Assembly: GCA_002400445.1 (NCBI GenBank)
Contig: DGQO01000251.1
Span: forward strand, 16,602 to 23,625
From: Chitinophagaceae bacterium UBA4412
GTDB taxonomy: Bacteria; Bacteroidota; Bacteroidia; Chitinophagales; Chitinophagaceae
Reading direction: 5' to 3'
DNA length: 7,024 bases
Program-made: the position numbers and the translations under genes
Shown: in pieces, positions 5,340 to 7,024 of the stretch
How the letters are laid out: each line of letters opens with the position of its first letter
Numbering within the stretch: position 1 is the first letter of the stretch
The notes under the pieces: model-generated
The model's input: only the letters and a program-made list of their open reading frames with translations
Databases searched by the model: none
Told to the model about the DNA's origin: nothing

Positions 5340-7024
5340 CTACCCAATGCCGTGCAGGCTGCCACCCTTTTCGAAAAGTTTATCAATTCTTTTTTCCACA
5401 TTTTCATCCTTTAAAAGGATAGGTGCATGATGTGGTTTTATCCTGGCATCTATCACGAGTGGGCCATTGCAGCCCCAATGTTTATGGGTTGTGAAGGCAT
5501 CAATGCCATGAATATCATGAGAAGGATTGCTACGGGTAAATGTGACCCAGAGAAAATTCTGCAAATTGTTTTCCAGGAAACCGGCATCCTCTGTAAGCAC
5601 AATCATGGCAATGGATTGTAATTCCTGCAGCATGGGCAGCAATTGAGCATTGAGTACCTGCACCTGGGCCGCAGCGGCTTCATAGCCTGCAAATGCACCA
5701 GCTTCGATAGCTACCACACCCGGCATCACCAATACTGCCTTTGAAAATTGTTGAATATTTTTAAATGCTGCCGGTAATTGATCGGCCAGTGTTCTTAGCG
5801 GTTTTCCATAAGCTGCTAAAACAACCTTGCTGCCGCTATTCAGTCCATCACCACTGTAATCCAGCGTATCCATCGTGGTATTGGTATGAAAATGCAAGTC
5901 CCGTTTCCAGTTAATCCGTTCCAGCACATAGCGGAAAAAGCCCAGCACATCATTCGTACTCAAACTGGGCTCATCGCCTGCGGTTATCAGGAGGAATTTA
6001 GCCAGGCTAAGCTGGCTTGTGCCCAGGATATGGTTTGCAATCGTTAAGATTTCCGCAGGCTGACTGGTGGGGCTGTAAGGTGTGTAACGTTCGCTACCAA
6101 TGGCTAACAGCAAAGGATGAACGCCAGCAGCATCTACTGCATGCACTTCCTTCAATCCTGGTATCTCATTTTGCAAAGCGCTGCCGCTTATCTCATGAAT
6201 GAGGGCGCCAAAGCTGGTGTCTTCCTGCGGTGGCCGCCCCACCACTGTAAATGCCCAAATAGCATTTTTTCTTGCATATACTTTATGCACTTTCATCAAA
6301 GGAAAATTATGCTGCAAGCTGTAATAGCCAAGGTGATCTCCAAAAGGGCCCTCCAATTTATTTTCGCCGGGATATACTTCACCAGTAATCACAAAATCGG
6401 CATCGGTGCTGATGCAATACCCATCCTCATATACATAACGAAAGCGCCTGCCGGCAAGGGCGCCGGCAAAAGACATTTCACTCAGCCCTTCAGGCAAAGG
6501 CATCACTGCCGCCACGCTATGTGCCGGCGGGCCACCTATAAAAATGCTCACTTTGAGTGGCTTTCCAAGCCTGTTTGCCTTTGTTTGGTGAACGCCAATA
6601 CCGCGGTGTAATTGGTAATGCAACCCGATTTCTTCATTCAACTTATAATCATTGCCACTGAGTTGTATTCGATACATTCCAAGGTTTGCATGCATGATGC
6701 CTGGTGCGTCTGCATCTTCGGTGTACACCTGTGGCAGCGTAACAAAGGCGCCGCCATCCATAGGCCAATGGTGTATGAGGGGAAGTTGATCGATGCTGAT
6801 TTGCTCAAACATCACCGGTTTTTGCGCCGGGTTTTTTAATGGCAATGCATTGAGTGCTGCTCCTGCAACACCGAGGCTTTTAATAGGATGTTTTATGGCC
6901 TGTACCGGATCGTTTTTAATGGAAATTAATTGCTGCACCTGCGGCAATGTATCCTGGAAGATGAGTTTGCTCCGCTCTAAACTGCCAAAAATATTGGAGG
7001 CAGCTCTAAAGCGGGAACCCTTTA
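5340..7024 (-). CDS. ubiD: UbiD-family prenylated-FMN decarboxylase, probably menaquinone biosynthesis (partial, 5' end off the window)
   Basis: UbiD enzymes are reversible (de)carboxylases of aromatic or unsaturated acids that use prenylated FMN, supplied by UbiX, and a divalent metal. The minus-strand frame is open from the right edge to the TAG at 5342-5340: 560 complete codons. A TTG at 6947 is not the start, because the frame continues upstream with family-like sequence (GSRFRAASNIFGSLERSK). Roughly 40-60 N-terminal residues are probably missing, given a usual length near 600-620. Landmarks include the metal/cofactor-region NLGMYRIQLSG, then GLHYQLHRGIGVHQ, SEMSFAGALAG, the catalytic EGPFGDHLGYY (Glu at 6353-6351, Asp at 6338-6336), GRPPQED, and the C-terminal KHWGCNGPLVIDARIKPHHA. 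Asp in the second acidic position also occurs in E. coli UbiD. The long C-terminal region resembles the menaquinone-biosynthesis subgroup, which decarboxylates an aromatic intermediate of the futalosine route; this substrate is inferred. The DUF6498-like and TraB/GumN genes follow. Confidence 0.93.
   Translation of the reverse strand, partial: KGSRFRAASNIFGSLERSKLIFQDTLPQVQQLISIKNDPVQAIKHPIKSLGVAGAALNALPLKNPAQKPVMFEQISIDQLPLIHHWPMDGGAFVTLPQVYTEDADAPGIMHANLGMYRIQLSGNDYKLNEEIGLHYQLHRGIGVHQTKANRLGKPLKVSIFIGGPPAHSVAAVMPLPEGLSEMSFAGALAGRRFRYVYEDGYCISTDADFVITGEVYPGENKLEGPFGDHLGYYSLQHNFPLMKVHKVYARKNAIWAFTVVGRPPQEDTSFGALIHEISGSALQNEIPGLKEVHAVDAAGVHPLLLAIGSERYTPYSPTSQPAEILTIANHILGTSQLSLAKFLLITAGDEPSLSTNDVLGFFRYVLERINWKRDLHFHTNTTMDTLDYSGDGLNSGSKVVLAAYGKPLRTLADQLPAAFKNIQQFSKAVLVMPGVVAIEAGAFAGYEAAAAQVQVLNAQLLPMLQELQSIAMIVLTEDAGFLENNLQNFLWVTFTRSNPSHDIHGIDAFTTHKHWGCNGPLVIDARIKPHHAPILLKDENVEKRIDKLFEKGGSLHGIG

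Noticed and set aside
6117..6611. A 164-codon plus-strand open frame inside the UbiD-family gene
   Set aside because: It is antisense to highly conserved UbiD motifs and shows no domain of its own.
6945..6947. TTG at 6947 as the start of the UbiD-family gene
   Set aside because: The frame stays open to the window edge and the upstream residues (GSRFRAASNIFGSLERSK) match the family, so the gene is cut by the window and does not start here.
1..7024. Defence island, CRISPR array, insertion sequence, tRNA or riboswitch
   Set aside because: No spaced repeats, transposase, inverted terminal repeats, tRNA-like cloverleaf or long structured leader was seen; even ribH has no FMN riboswitch, as it is internal to a transcript with a 17-base gap upstream.

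Overview
This window looks like ordinary core-genome sequence from a member of the Bacteroidota, most likely the Chitinophagales (Chitinophagaceae-like). The reasons are the close family likeness of PdhA, RecF and the UbiD-type decarboxylase to proteins of that group, the recF-dciA (DUF721) pairing, the presence of a DUF6498-type membrane protein, moderate GC content, almost no Shine-Dalgarno sequences, and promoter-like TAnnTTTG elements close to start codons. The lineage is inferred from remembered protein patterns, not from a search.

Layout. The left third (1-2174) is a minus-strand block read right to left: pdhA (pyruvate dehydrogenase E1 alpha), then a membrane-anchored TPR protein, then ribH (lumazine synthase), which runs off the left edge. 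Gaps are 46 and 17 bases, so one transcript is likely. The 163-base intergenic region 2175-2337 separates this block from a divergent plus-strand pair, recF (2338-3420) and dciA/DUF721 (3436-3717). The right half is a second minus-strand block, again read right to left: a UbiD-family decarboxylase whose 5' end lies beyond the right edge, a six-helix DUF6498-like membrane protein, and a TraB/GumN-family lipoprotein. Gaps are 33 and 10 bases. This block meets dciA tail to tail with a single base between the two stop codons.

How the genes relate. recF and dciA both serve DNA replication and repair: RecF acts at gaps and stalled forks, and DciA is the widespread ancestral loader or partner of the replicative helicase DnaB. 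pdhA supplies acetyl-CoA and ribH supplies riboflavin; the TPR protein between them has no assigned role. The UbiD-type enzyme most resembles the form tied to menaquinone biosynthesis, and the two envelope proteins after it are probably co-transcribed with it.

There are no RNA genes, mobile elements, CRISPR arrays or large repeats visible, and no gene-free stretch longer than 300 bases. I do not see a new defence or mobile system here. The points most worth a second look are the pdhA start (a TTG with an internal promoter, not the longer open frame), a possibly leaderless dciA promoter, the tail-to-tail hairpin between dciA and the TraB/GumN gene, and the uncharacterised TPR and DUF6498/TraB partners of well-known metabolic genes.
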